Part shown: positions 54,695-64,000 of the stretch, piece after piece | Position numbering within the stretch: the stretch's first letter is position 1 | How the letters are laid out: each line of letters starts with the position of its first letter | DNA from: Leptolyngbya sp. KIOST-1 | GTDB taxonomy: Bacteria; Cyanobacteriota; Cyanobacteriia; Phormidesmidales; Phormidesmidaceae | Length of the DNA: 64,000 nt | Direction of reading: 5' to 3' | NCBI RefSeq assembly: GCF_000763385.1 | Contig: NZ_JQFA01000002.1 | Coordinates: 620,001 to 684,000 of the forward strand | Made by a program: the position numbers and the translations under genes | Notes under the pieces: generated by a model | What the model saw: only the letters and a program-made list of their open reading frames with translations | What the model was told of the DNA's origin: nothing | Databases searched by the model: none

Positions 54695-55849
54695 TTAAAA
54701 TTCCACCATCACAGCAGACTTCTGAATGACGGAGGCATAGTGTTTGAACAAAATTTGAGGATCGTGACCTGTTTGCTCTGCTACCGCTAGAGGATTTGCG
54801 CCATTCGCCAGAGCATGGCTGATGGCAGTATGGCGGGTAGAGTAAGGCTTCCGGTAGGTAATTTCGAGCCGGGTCAAGATTTTTGTCCAGGCTCGGCGAC
54901 GGAAGGTATGGTCGTTGAGGAGCTTTCCCTTCGGCGATGGAAAAACTGATGCTTCAGGATCCACGTTAGTAGGTTTTCTAGCAGATAGCATCTCTGCCAC
55001 CGTGGGGGTAAGGGTTATCGTTCGATCCTTCCCCGTTTTGGTGGTCTTACGGACGCCTCTAGAAACAGATTCACCAATCCATACCGTTGAGTAGTCATCG
55101 GCTATATGCTTCCATTTTAGGGCTACAGCTTCCCCAAAACGACAGCCTGTACCGAATAGGAACGTCACGAAGTCGGCGTAGTGCTGGTAGTAGCGATCCG
55201 TTCTAAACGCCGCCAAGATAGCTTGAACCTCAGCCAATGTAAATGGCTTAACCTTCTGCTTAGGGGCTGGTTTCACCCTCTCTAGAACGGATGCCCAGGG
55301 GTTTTGTCCGAGTGTCTGTTCAGCCCAGTTCCAACAGGACTTAACTAGGGTTAGGTAGTCTTTGGCCGTTCGTTCAACCACTCGCTTTCGCAAGTACTCG
55401 GCAAAAGCGGCGGCACTGGCCTCATCCACAGTGTCTGCTGGCTTAGTTGAGAAAAATGCGTCTAAATGTCGCTGCGTAGCTCCATATCGGCACAGACTGC
55501 CCACCTGCAAGTCTTTGGCTTTGGTCTGAACCGCTGTGAATTTCTCAAATAGCCCAGTCACGGTGGTTGCCTCGCGCTTTTTAGCGGCAGCTTTGGGTGG
55601 CTTGTACTTCTTTAGGGTCTCATCAAAGTTGCCGGAGGCAATATCCAGTTCGATCTGAGTCGCCTTCTGCTGGGCCACGATGCGATTAACTCGGGAATCA
55701 GGCAAGCCAACGGCTATGTAATGGCGTGTGCCTCCATAGGTAAAGCGTAATCTCAGCCTGCCTTTATCGCTTTCTACCTTGACAAGGCTCCTATCTAGGT
55801 CGCGGCTCAGCGTCGGGCGTGCCGCTACGGGGGGTTGCATAGTAGTCAT
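54695..55849 (-). CDS. int: Tyrosine site-specific integrase
   Basis: 384 residues. An N-terminal arm-binding domain (25-80; RLRLRFTYGGTRHYIAVGLPDS), a core-binding SAM-like domain (100-190) and a catalytic domain. Active-site residues: first Arg in GTGCRFGEAVALKW, then STRHTAIS (Arg339, His340), GHDP (His362) and the nucleophile Tyr371 in FKHYAS. The gene lies 143 bp from the 3' end of tRNA-Pro and points away from it, the classical layout for integration into a tRNA gene. An N-terminal fragment of a close relative is at 20 kb. Confidence 0.93.
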   Translation of the reverse strand: MTTMQPPVAARPTLSRDLDRSLVKVESDKGRLRLRFTYGGTRHYIAVGLPDSRVNRIVAQQKATQIELDIASGNFDETLKKYKPPKAAAKKREATTVTGLFEKFTAVQTKAKDLQVGSLCRYGATQRHLDAFFSTKPADTVDEASAAAFAEYLRKRVVERTAKDYLTLVKSCWNWAEQTLGQNPWASVLERVKPAPKQKVKPFTLAEVQAILAAFRTDRYYQHYADFVTFLFGTGCRFGEAVALKWKHIADDYSTVWIGESVSRGVRKTTKTGKDRTITLTPTVAEMLSARKPTNVDPEASVFPSPKGKLLNDHTFRRRAWTKILTRLEITYRKPYSTRHTAISHALANGANPLAVAEQTGHDPQILFKHYASVIQKSAVMVEF

Positions 55850-55876
55850 CTTCCTACCAATTTCCTACCACTCAGA

Positions 55877-55903
55877 CGTCCAAAAGCGTCCAAAAGTAGC
55901 CAA
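55877..55903. repeat. GTCCAAAA direct repeats next to integrase start
   Basis: Two GCGTCCAAAA/ACGTCCAAAA copies plus a degenerate AGCCAA lie between the integrase start and tRNA-Pro. They are candidate arm-type binding sites, comparable in word and position to the GTGCCCAA repeats near 0.1 kb. Confidence 0.4.
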
Positions 55904-55991
55904 CCTCACTCCCCTATTGACAATATGTTAGGGTCATCAAAAGGTTGATGCGTCGGCTACAAGGCGCTTCCGCAGTAGGTTTTAGAAGAAT

Positions 55992-56064
55992 CGGGATGGC
56001 GGGATTCGAACCCACGGCCCCTTCGTCCCGAACGAAGTGCGCTACCAAGCTGCGCTACATCCCG
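55992..56064 (-). tRNA. tRNA-Pro(CGG)
   Basis: 73 nt, cloverleaf complete: acceptor CGGGATG/CATCCCG, D-stem GCGC/GCGC, anticodon stem CTTCG/CGAAG with loop TTCGGGA (anticodon CGG, reading CCG), T-arm GTGGG-TTCGAAT-CCCGC. CCA is not encoded. It is the probable integration target of the integrase downstream; I found no second copy of its 3' end in the window, so the far boundary of the element is not defined. Confidence 0.95.
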
Positions 56065-56357
56065 TTTTTACTCAACTAGGTTAGCACGACCCTACCCCCT
56101 GCTGGCAAAAATTGCCCCGGCGAGAAGCAGAGGTAAGCCTCACCGCAACCACTGCGATTGAAACTCTTGGCCAGCGGGATATATTGCCTTTGCAGAAAGG
56201 CTGAGGGCAAATCAGGACAACTGGCCAACATTTCAAGATTTTTGGGCAAAGTCTGGCGACTGTGTGATTTGTCAATGGCAAGGTAGCTGCAATCGTGCCG
56301 CCGCCAAAGTAAGCGGGTAAACTCAAAAAGAAACTGCCCTATCGTTTGGATTCTGCT

Positions 56358-57821
56358 ATGGCAGCACCCTCTGGCCCAATTTCTGCAACCCCAAAGCCAA
56401 TCAAATTTGGTACCGATGGCTGGCGCGGCATCATTGCCGCTGACTTCACCTTTGAGCGGGTAGCTCAGGTGGCGGCAATATCAGCCCACGTACTCCATCA
56501 GTGCTTTGGGGCCGAAACCGGGAGTCGCACGGTTGCTGTCGGCTACGATCGCCGCTTTTTAGCGGCCGAGTTTGCCCGTACCGCCGCCGAGGCGATCGCG
56601 GCCCAGGGCTTCGACGTGCTGCTCTCCCAGGACTACGCCCCCACCCCGGCCTTTAGCTACGCCGCCAAGCACCAAAATCTGCTGGGGGCCATTGTGATCA
56701 CCGCCAGCCACAACCCTCCTGCCTACTCCGGGCTCAAGATCAAAGGCGCGTTTGGGGGGTCTGTCTCCCCCGAGGTGACGCAGCAGGTCGAGGCCCTGCT
56801 GCCCAATCCCCCTGCGCCCCTGGGCCCTCGCGGCAGCCTGGAGACCTTCGATCCCTGGCCCGACTACTGCGCCGCCCTCCAGGCCGAGGTTGATGTGGCG
56901 GCCATTCAAAAGGCGATCTCTAGCGGCAAGCTGACGGTCTTTGCCGATGTCATGTATGGTTCTGCGTCGGGGGGGCTGTCCCGGCTGCTGGGCGAGGCCA
57001 GCGTTCACGAACTGCACAGCAGCGCGGACCCGCTGTTTGGCGGCAACCCGCCCGAGCCACTGCCCAAGTATCTGGGGGAAATGCTGGAGACCGTTAAGGA
57101 GTACCCCGCCAAAGACAGCGTGAAGGTGGGCCTGGTATTTGACGGGGACAGCGATCGCATCGCCGCCGTCGATGGCCAGGGCAGCTTCCTCAGCTCCCAA
57201 ATCCTCATTCCTATCCTGATTGACCACCTCAAGTCGCGGCGGGGCTACAGCGGCGAAATTGTCAAAACCATCAGCGGTTCCAACCTGATTCCGGCGGTGG
57301 CCCAGCTCAATGGCCTGGACCTATACCAGACCGCCGTGGGCTACAAGTACATTGCCGATCGCATGCAGGAGTCCCAGGTGCTCCTGGGTGGCGAAGAGTC
57401 CGGTGGCATCGGCTACGGCCACCACATCCCCGAGCGCGACGCCCTGATGTCGGCTCTCTACGTCCTGGAGGCTGTTGTGGCCTCGGGCCTCGACCTCAGC
57501 GCCTACTACCGCAGCCTGCAGGAGAAAACCGGCTACTTCTCCGAGTACGATCGCATCGACCTGCCCCTGGCCAGCATGGAGGTCCAGGCCAAGCTACTGG
57601 ACACCCTCGCCACCACCCCACCCCACGAGGTCGCGGGCAAGGCCGTGACCCACATCCTCGACATCGACGGCTACAAGCTCACCCTCGCTGACGACAGCTG
57701 GCTCCTGATTCGCTTTAGCGGCACCGAACCCGTACTGCGACTCTACAGCGAAGCTAAGACCCTGGAGGAGGTGCATAAGCATCTGCACTGGGCCAAGGAC
57801 TGGGCGAGTTCGTTTGGATAA
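56358..57821 (+). CDS. Phosphoglucomutase/phosphomannomutase family protein
   Basis: 487 residues from ATG 56358 (an upstream TTG is less likely). Alpha-D-phosphohexomutase with all four signature loops: phosphoserine TASHNP (Ser117), metal-binding DGDSDR (near 260), sugar-binding GGEESGGIG, and phosphate-binding RFSGTEP near the C-terminus. It interconverts hexose-1- and hexose-6-phosphates (glucose or mannose, perhaps glucosamine), feeding glycogen, cell-wall and polysaccharide synthesis. The start KFGTDGWRGI is typical of the cyanobacterial form. The 290 bp upstream contain only the promoter region and no further gene. Confidence 0.93.
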   Translation: MAAPSGPISATPKPIKFGTDGWRGIIAADFTFERVAQVAAISAHVLHQCFGAETGSRTVAVGYDRRFLAAEFARTAAEAIAAQGFDVLLSQDYAPTPAFSYAAKHQNLLGAIVITASHNPPAYSGLKIKGAFGGSVSPEVTQQVEALLPNPPAPLGPRGSLETFDPWPDYCAALQAEVDVAAIQKAISSGKLTVFADVMYGSASGGLSRLLGEASVHELHSSADPLFGGNPPEPLPKYLGEMLETVKEYPAKDSVKVGLVFDGDSDRIAAVDGQGSFLSSQILIPILIDHLKSRRGYSGEIVKTISGSNLIPAVAQLNGLDLYQTAVGYKYIADRMQESQVLLGGEESGGIGYGHHIPERDALMSALYVLEAVVASGLDLSAYYRSLQEKTGYFSEYDRIDLPLASMEVQAKLLDTLATTPPHEVAGKAVTHILDIDGYKLTLADDSWLLIRFSGTEPVLRLYSEAKTLEEVHKHLHWAKDWASSFG

Positions 57822-57827
57822 GGGGCA

Positions 57828-57911
57828 TCGGGTGTCGGTTACTGGGTGCCGGGTATGGCGTACTGGGTTTTGCCCGACACCTAACACCCGACACCTAACA
57901 CCTGACACCTT
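57828..57911. repeat. Degenerate inverted/tandem intergenic repeat
   Basis: GGTGTCGG...CTGGGTGCCGGGT-type words followed by tandem ACACCTAACACCCGACACCTAACACCTGACACC. This is a common cyanobacterial intergenic repeat, with complementary arms that could fold. It may end the phosphohexomutase transcript. Confidence 0.55.
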
Positions 57912-57969
57912 AAACCCCATGTAACAGCACCTCAAAAAACATTAAGACTCTGCATCACTGCCCGCGTAA

Positions 57970-59019
<1,050 letters not shown>

Positions 59020-59482
59020 CGGCGGTAGCCTCAGTTCGGAATCAGGGAAGTTCTTGGCGAAGCAGGTCAACCGTCCCCTCTTAGCAGGGGTAGGGGTGCT
59101 CCCCTCCTGGGCTACTACATACACACAAGTTCTGTTTGACCTCATTTCCCACGCTTTGGCCCCCTTAAATCCCCCAATTCTGGGGGACTTTGAAGTTCGA
59201 TTCCCCCCGATTTCGGGGGTTAGGGGGGCCAAATCCACTAACTGGAGCGGTTGACGAGATGTGTGTACTTAGTAGCCTCCCGGGAGGGGCAGGGGTGTTC
59301 CTCTCCTGGGAGGGGCAGGGGGGGGGCGTCTATGCCAGAGAGGCAACTGACCGCATCAAGAGGCTCGGATTTTGCCATGGGTTTGACCCACTCCGCCCTC
59401 CGGGCACCCCTCCGAGGGAGGGGACCGGAGTATCTCCAACTGAGGTTGCGGTAGAAACCCGGTTTCTCTCTACACCCCACAC
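59020..59482. repeat. Repeat-rich intergenic stretch
   Basis: No gene seen. Contains the dispersed CCCCTTAAATCCCCCAATTC / TTCGGGGGTTAGGGGGGCC-type repeat (about 59160-59235), two related GGGAGGGGCAGGGGTG segments (about 59282-59330), a mirrored ACTACATACACAC / GTGTGTACTTAGTAG pair (59113 and 59261), and a GAAACCCGGTTTC hairpin (about 59454-59466). Confidence 0.55.
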
Positions 59483-59484
59483 AA

Positions 59485-59515
59485 AACGCCCCAGCCAGAC
59501 TCTGGCCGGGGCGTT
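59485..59515 (-). terminator. Rho-independent terminator of the EF-G gene
   Basis: Read on the minus strand: AACGCCCC, an inner GGCCAGA/TCTGGC pairing, then GGGGCGTT followed by a short T-run. It lies about 60 bp past the EF-G stop codon. Confidence 0.75.
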
Positions 59516-59576
59516 CTACTATCCAACAAGGTAGTAGGGGTGCAGCAAGCTGCACCCCTACGGTGGATTGGGCGGC

Positions 59577-61670
59577 CTACTTGGCAGCGGCAGCCTGGCG
59601 CTCCTTGGCTTCCTTGATCACTTCCTCGGCCACGTTGCTAGGGCAGGGGGCGTAGTGGGAGAACTCCATGGAGAACTGGCCGCGACCGGAGGTCATGGTG
59701 CGCAGATCGCCGATGTAGCCGAACATTTCGCTCAGGGGCACGTCGGCCTTGACGCGAACGCCCGTGGCACCGGGATCCTGGGACTTGATCATGCCGCGGC
59801 GGCGGTTGAGGTCGCCGATCACGTCGCCCATGTAGTCGTCGGGGGTGAACACGTCCACCTTCATGATCGGCTCCAGCAGCTGGGGGCCAGCCTTGGGCAG
59901 CGACTGGCGGTAGGCGGCCTTGGCGGCGATTTCAAAGGCGATCGCCGAGGAGTCCACCGCGTGGAAGCCACCGTCGGTGAGGGTGACCTTGAGGTCGACC
60001 ACGGGGTAGCCCGCCAGCGGCCCCTTGTCGATACTGGTCTCAAAGCCCTTCTGCACAGCGGGCCAGAATTCCCGGGGCACATTGCCGCCGGTCACCTTCG
60101 ACTCAAACTGGAAGCCAGTGCCGGTTTCGCCCGGCTCGATCACGTAGTCGATCTTGGCGTACTGACCGGAACCACCGGACTGCTTCTTGTGGGTGTAACC
60201 GTCTTGCAGCACCTTGGTGATCGATTCGCGGTAGGCCACTTGGGGCTTGCCCACTTCCACTTCCACGCCGTGGGTGCGCTTGAGAATGTCGACTTTGATA
60301 TCGAGGTGGAGTTCGCCCATGCCCTTGAGGATGACTTCGCCGCTCTCCTCGTCGGTTTCAACCTGGAAGGAGGGGTCTTCGGCTACCATCTTGCTGATCG
60401 CCATCCCCATTTTCTCGTTGTCGCCCTTTTTCTTGGGCGACACCGCAATGGAGATCACCGGGTCGGGGAAGACCATGGGCTCCAGGGTTGCGGGTTCTTT
60501 GGGGTCGCAGAGGGTGTGGCCGGTCTGCACGTTTTTCATGCCGATCAGCGCCACAATGTCGCCGGCCTGGGCCGACTCCACCTCTTCGCGATCGTTGGCG
60601 TGCATCTCCACAATCCGGCTGATCCGCTCGGTCTTGCCGGTGGCGGTGTCGAGGATAGTGTCGCCTTTCTTCAGCTGACCCGAGTAGACGCGGGTGAAGG
60701 TCAGGGCACCAAAGCGATCGTCCATGATCTTGAACGCCAGGGCCCGCAGGGGCTTCTCGGGATCCACGTAGGCAAAGCTGCCGGTGGGGTTGCCCTCCAG
60801 GTCGATCTCCGGCTGGGGCGGCACTTCGGTGGGGCTGGGCAGGTAGTCCACCACCGCATCCAACACCAGCTGCACCCCTTTGTTTTTGAAGGAGGAACCG
60901 CAGTAGGTGGGGAAGAAGGCCAGTTCGCGGGTGCCCTTGCGGATGCAGGCCTTGATCTCGTCGATGGTGAGTTCTTCGCCCTCCAGGTACTTCTCCAGGG
61001 CCTCTTCGTCTTGCTCAACAGCCAGCTCAATCAGGGCTTCGCGGTACTCTTCCACCTGATCCACCATGTCCGCAGGGACATCCTTGATCTCGTAGTTCTC
61101 GGGCTTGCCGGAGTCGTCCCACACCCAGGCCTTGCGGGTGAGCAGGTCCACGACGCCGACGAAGTCGTTCTCGGTGCCGATGGGCAGCACCATCACCAGG
61201 GGCTTGGCCGCCAGCACGGTTTCCACCTGCTTCACCACGCGGAAGAAGTCGGCCCCGATGCGGTCGAGCTTGTTGACGTAGATGACGCGAGACACCTTGG
61301 AGTCGTTGGCGTAGCGCCAGTTGGTCTCGGACTGGGGCTCCACACCACCGGAACCGCAGAAGACACCGATGCCGCCGTCAAGCACCTTGAGAGAGCGGTA
61401 CACCTCAATGGTGAAATCGACGTGGCCGGGGGTGTCGATGATGTTGAGCTGGTGCTCTTTCCAGAAGCAGGAGGTGGCCGCCGACTGAATCGTGATCCCC
61501 CGTTCTTGCTCCTGCTCCATAAAGTCGGTGGTGGCGGCACCGTCGTGCACCTCACCAATCTTGTGGATACGGCCGGTGAGGGCCAGGATGCGCTCGGTGG
61601 TGGTAGTCTTGCCCGCGTCTACGTGGGCGAAGATGCCAATATTGCGATAACGGGTGATGTCTTTAGCCAT
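59577..61670 (-). CDS. fusA: Elongation factor G, EF-G2-like paralogue
   Basis: 697 residues, complete five-domain translational GTPase: G1 [10 protein letters not shown] (15-24), switch I RGITI, G3 DTPGH (79-83), G4 NKLD (133-136), domains II-V with [14 protein letters not shown] and the C-terminal [24 protein letters not shown]. It catalyses ribosome translocation or recycling. It stands alone, not in an rpsL-rpsG-tufA cluster. Its sequence is strikingly close, as I remember those families, to the second EF-G of gammaproteobacteria such as Vibrio (e.g. [36 protein letters not shown]). It is therefore probably a paralogue acquired by transfer rather than the main EF-G. Confidence 0.93.
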   Translation of the reverse strand: MAKDITRYRNIGIFAHVDAGKTTTTERILALTGRIHKIGEVHDGAATTDFMEQEQERGITIQSAATSCFWKEHQLNIIDTPGHVDFTIEVYRSLKVLDGGIGVFCGSGGVEPQSETNWRYANDSKVSRVIYVNKLDRIGADFFRVVKQVETVLAAKPLVMVLPIGTENDFVGVVDLLTRKAWVWDDSGKPENYEIKDVPADMVDQVEEYREALIELAVEQDEEALEKYLEGEELTIDEIKACIRKGTRELAFFPTYCGSSFKNKGVQLVLDAVVDYLPSPTEVPPQPEIDLEGNPTGSFAYVDPEKPLRALAFKIMDDRFGALTFTRVYSGQLKKGDTILDTATGKTERISRIVEMHANDREEVESAQAGDIVALIGMKNVQTGHTLCDPKEPATLEPMVFPDPVISIAVSPKKKGDNEKMGMAISKMVAEDPSFQVETDEESGEVILKGMGELHLDIKVDILKRTHGVEVEVGKPQVAYRESITKVLQDGYTHKKQSGGSGQYAKIDYVIEPGETGTGFQFESKVTGGNVPREFWPAVQKGFETSIDKGPLAGYPVVDLKVTLTDGGFHAVDSSAIAFEIAAKAAYRQSLPKAGPQLLEPIMKVDVFTPDDYMGDVIGDLNRRRGMIKSQDPGATGVRVKADVPLSEMFGYIGDLRTMTSGRGQFSMEFSHYAPCPSNVAEEVIKEAKERQAAAAK

Positions 61671-62156
61671 AACTGCTTCTCCGGGTTCTGGGCGATGGGC
61701 CGCTGGTGACCATCTTCATGGGTTACTCAGACGGGGTCTGGGTTGTCGTTGGTAGCCTTGACAACAGAAAACTCTATCACGACACCATGACTGGCACGAG
61801 ACCATGACGGGGAGTCTGAGCTGAGGCCGCGGCAACAACACCTAATATGAACTATTGTAAAACCCCCTGACACATCCGTGAAAGGGGGGAGAGTCATTAC
61901 TAGGTTCTTTTCCAAGGATAGCCGCCATCGGGGCATGAATGGGTGAGGAAAACCCATCATTCGCTCACAGCGATCGCGCAGGGCTAAGACCCACCGGTCT
62001 GGGCCTGTCCCGTAGGCGAAGCCTGTCCTCGCTAAGCCGGTCATACCCTCGCTGTGGGCAGGCTGGTGCAGTGGTCAAAGCGCCAATTCTTTTTACAATG
62101 GTGGCCGTGGCTTTGCAAACCACCCATTCCTACACCTTACCGGGAGATTCAGAAGC
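61671..62156. other. Intergenic region upstream of EF-G
   Basis: Carries the EF-G promoter region and, at about 62008-62040, a CCTGTCCCGTAGGCGAAGCC-type dispersed repeat. No coding sequence or RNA gene is supported. Confidence 0.4.
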
Positions 62157-62462
62157 ATGGGCAGCGTCGTCGGCACCGAGGGCTCTACCGCTAGTGGCTA
62201 CGTGGGGGCGGCGATTGTGGGCAGCAGCATTACGCTATCGCTCAGAGATTTTGTCACCGCCGCTGAGGGCGACCGGCTGGAAGCATTTTTGACCATTAAC
62301 GGAAATATGGCCAAGCGCTCCATTGCTTTGGGGCCGCTGCCACAGATCAGCGGTGCCTTCGACCTGTCGGTACCGGAGGGCACCGATATCAGTCTGTTTA
62401 ATACGCTGGTGATTCGGTCGGTGGGCAGCGAAACCCCTGTGGCTACGGCCTCTGTACCCTAG
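62157..62462 (+). CDS. Small hypothetical protein
   Basis: 101 residues, beta-rich and without signal peptide: GSVVGTEGSTASGYVGAAIVG, then LRDFVTAAEGDRLEAFLTINGN, IALGPLPQISGAFDLSVPEGTDISLFNTLVIRSVG. I do not recognise a family. No neighbours in the same operon; the ribosome site (GGGAGA) is 11 bp upstream of the start, a plausible distance. Confidence 0.45.
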   Translation: MGSVVGTEGSTASGYVGAAIVGSSITLSLRDFVTAAEGDRLEAFLTINGNMAKRSIALGPLPQISGAFDLSVPEGTDISLFNTLVIRSVGSETPVATASVP

Positions 62463-62754
62463 GCTGGGCTGTCTATTTGATCGAGAATGCTCAAACCGCT
62501 GGTCCAGCCAGGGACCTGTCTGCCCGTCAGGCTTGCTCCCCTACCTACCGGACAGCCGCGAGGGCTAATCCCCACAAAACCTTCCCCACCGTCTCCTGAG
62601 ACCTGTGAGACCAACTTTTTGAGGAAGAAGACTAAAAATCGTATCGATGGCAACACTATTCTGGATTTGCCTCGGATAATGAAGGCAGCGGGGACCGTCT
62701 CTGCTGCTGTTTAAAATTCAGCATTTTGTCGAAAACCAGCCGGGAGTAGTCGCT

Positions 62755-62976
62755 ATGACTAACCAGGACAACCAGGCTCGCGAACGCCTGGCCCAACAGC
62801 GCCAGCACAGTGACCACAGCCAGGACACCCTGCGCGAGCGCAGTGAAGAAGAGCTGCACCAGCCTTCGGCCCCGACCGTGGATGAAAAAGCCCGGCAGGC
62901 GATGGCCCACCAGCGCCAGCATAGTGAGCACAGCCAAGAGGCCTTGCGGGAGCGCAGCGACGAGGAGTTGCACTAG
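62755..62976 (+). CDS. Small hydrophilic protein with tandem 30-residue repeat
   Basis: 73 residues made of two near-identical units: ARERLAQQRQHSDHSQDTLRERSEEELH and ARQAMAHQRQHSEHSQEALRERSDEELH, joined by QPSAPTVDE. Strongly hydrophilic, His/Gln/Glu/Arg-rich, probably helical or disordered. Start chosen at the first Met, 60 bp after a stretch with no coding content. Not a family I recognise; resemblance to small stress-response proteins is only compositional. Confidence 0.6.
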   Translation: MTNQDNQARERLAQQRQHSDHSQDTLRERSEEELHQPSAPTVDEKARQAMAHQRQHSEHSQEALRERSDEELH

Positions 62977-63009
62977 GGCTCAGGCAATCTGACTATGATG
63001 GAAGACGGT

Positions 63010-63078
63010 TGTTTACGGTTTACGGTGCAGGGTACACGGTACAAGGGCCGCCGTGAACCGTAAACCGTGAGCCCTGCT
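63010..63078. repeat. TTTACGG inverted repeat
   Basis: GTTTACGGTTTACGGTGCAG on one side and GTGAACCGTAAACCGTGAG on the other form a long imperfect hairpin in the intergenic region. It is an abundant cyanobacterial dispersed repeat type. Confidence 0.6.
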
Positions 63079-63153
63079 GACCGACCACTTTGGCTGGCCA
63101 GTCTACTCATAGACTGTGAAGTTGCGAAATTCAAAAGCTCACACCCCAACGAG

Positions 63154-63999
63154 TCAGTCCAGGTCCAGGCTGGCCGAGACAATGCCGGGTTCTGTCGTGG
63201 GCCTGAGCTCAAAGCCCAGTCGTCTACAGAGGTGTCGCATGCCGTTGTTTTCGGCCAAAACTTCGCCGCTGAGGCGCTTTAGCCCTTCGGTGCGGGCCAC
63301 TTCGATCAGGCGGTTCAGCAGCTCGGTGCCAAACCCCTGACCCTGGTGGGCGTCGGCCACCAGCATGGCAAACTCCGCCTCGGGCAAGCCGTGCTTTTTG
63401 GTCAGGCGGCACACCCCCAGAATGGTGGGGTCAGGATCGCTGACTTCCGCCACCAGGGCAATCTCGCGATCGTAGTCGTTGAAACAGATGCGGGCCAGGC
63501 GATCGTGGGAGATGCGGGCGCTCTCCTTCATGGCGTGGAAGTAGCGCAGGTAGGCGCTGTGCTCCGACACCCCCCGGTGGAAGGCGATGATCAGCGGCTC
63601 GTCCTCGGGGCGGATAGGGCGGATGGTGATGCCGTCCCGCCAGGGCCAGGTGTACTGGGTGGGGTAGGGGCGGATGGCAAGGCGGGGTGACGGGGTGGCG
63701 GGGTCGCGCAGGATCACCCGGGCATCCAGGGCAAGCAGGCCATTGGGGGAGGCCAGCAGCGGGTTGATGTCGATGGAAGCGATATCAGGCTGCTCCGCCA
63801 CCAGCTGGCTAAAGCGCACCAGGATCTGTTCCAGGGCGTCGAGGTCCACCGCCGCCCGCCCGCGCACCCCCTGGAGGGCGTGGTAAATCCGGGTCTGCTC
63901 CATCAGGCGGCGGGCTAGGGTGCTGGTCAGGGGCGGCAGGGCGATCGCGCTATCCTGAAACACCTCCACCAGTTGGCCGCCAGTGCCAAACAGCAGCAC
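63154..63999 (-). CDS. ATP-grasp acyl-CoA synthetase-like/GNAT protein, C-terminal part
   Basis: The gene begins beyond the window; 281 C-terminal residues are visible. Residues 1-100 are the end of an ATP-grasp_5 domain of NDP-forming acyl-CoA synthetases (LFGTGGQLVEVFQDSAIALPPL, IDINPLLA). A linker leads to a GNAT domain (about 125-275): ITIRPIRPEDEPLIIAFHRGVSEHSAYLRYF, AEFAMLVADAHQGQGFGTELLNRLIEVARTEGLKRLSGEVLAENNGMRHLCRRLGF, with the acetyl-CoA pyrophosphate loop QGQGFG. This fused layout is that of protein lysine acetyltransferases (Pat/PatZ), which silence acetyl-CoA synthetase and other enzymes. Only the C-terminus can be judged. Confidence 0.87.
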   Translation of the reverse strand: MLLFGTGGQLVEVFQDSAIALPPLTSTLARRLMEQTRIYHALQGVRGRAAVDLDALEQILVRFSQLVAEQPDIASIDINPLLASPNGLLALDARVILRDPATPSPRLAIRPYPTQYTWPWRDGITIRPIRPEDEPLIIAFHRGVSEHSAYLRYFHAMKESARISHDRLARICFNDYDREIALVAEVSDPDPTILGVCRLTKKHGLPEAEFAMLVADAHQGQGFGTELLNRLIEVARTEGLKRLSGEVLAENNGMRHLCRRLGFELRPTTEPGIVSASLDLD

Positions 64000-64000
64000 C

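Noticed and set aside
59568..61709. 713-codon open frame antisense to the EF-G gene
   Set aside because: It lies fully opposite a strongly conserved gene and its composition (Val/Gly/His/Leu-rich) is what GC-biased third positions produce on the complementary strand. No family motif.

Overview
The window looks like chromosome from a filamentous cyanobacterium of moderate-to-high GC. GCGATCGC (HIP1) octamers occur throughout. It carries chlorophyll-synthesis genes (chlH, chlD and light-dependent por), a cyanobacterial-type porin remnant, and dispersed hairpin repeats of the kind common in Leptolyngbya/Phormidium-like genomes. The genus is inference only.

Layout. 0-2.2 kb is a scarred end: a 3' half of tRNA-Ala(CGC), a GNAT acetyltransferase with a co-directional partner, and a porin tail with an in-frame stop. 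2.2-15.8 kb is a long minus-strand block of envelope genes: a hydrolase fused to a solute-binding domain, an AI-2E permease, a secreted Lon-type (S16) protease without ATPase, an anchored alpha/beta-hydrolase, a Yip1-like membrane protein, a PRK/uridine-kinase homologue, two small secreted proteins and an outer-membrane barrel. 15.9-18.2 kb has two tandem SDR dehydrogenases and a membrane protein. 18.3-20.9 kb is a decay zone: a truncated REC-wHTH-PAS regulator, IS3 fragments, an integrase stump, a tRNA-Gly(CCC) half and a frameshifted small gene. 20.9-25.9 kb has a Uma2 nuclease, a flavin reductase-M20 peptidase-DUF1611 operon and a duplicated-domain protein. 25.9-31.8 kb is a chlH-chlD operon; both genes appear to carry dispersed-repeat DNA inside their reading frames.

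32.3-40.0 kb encodes one giant SpvB-TcdB-RHS (Tc BC-type) toxin with an AT-rich exchanged tip, preceded by a translationally coupled 48-codon ORF. 40.1-43.0 kb is a graveyard: transposase fragment, arfB stump, truncated TPM gene, antisense TPR piece, and a ParA lacking its P-loop with its partition partner. 43.0-50.6 kb is a conflict/defence zone. A ~1,408-residue STAND NTPase is cut by a 2,063-bp insertion sequence with perfect ends and a 5-bp target duplication. A divergent 160-residue protein shares a short motif with the NTPase N-terminus, and a ParDE-type toxin-antitoxin pair follows. 50.6-56.1 kb is the replication/integration module of an integrative element ending at tRNA-Pro(CGG): DUF3987 primase-like protein with iteron-like GGTAGAC repeats, an orphan promoter-terminator pair, excisionase- and Ner-like regulators, a CI/LexA-like repressor and a tyrosine integrase.

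56.3-64.0 kb returns to ordinary chromosome: phosphohexomutase, por, a stand-alone EF-G paralogue of gammaproteobacterial EF-G2 type, two small unknown proteins, and the end of an ATP-grasp/GNAT protein that runs off the window.

The best candidate for an undescribed system is the STAND NTPase plus its divergent small partner (43.0-50.0 kb).
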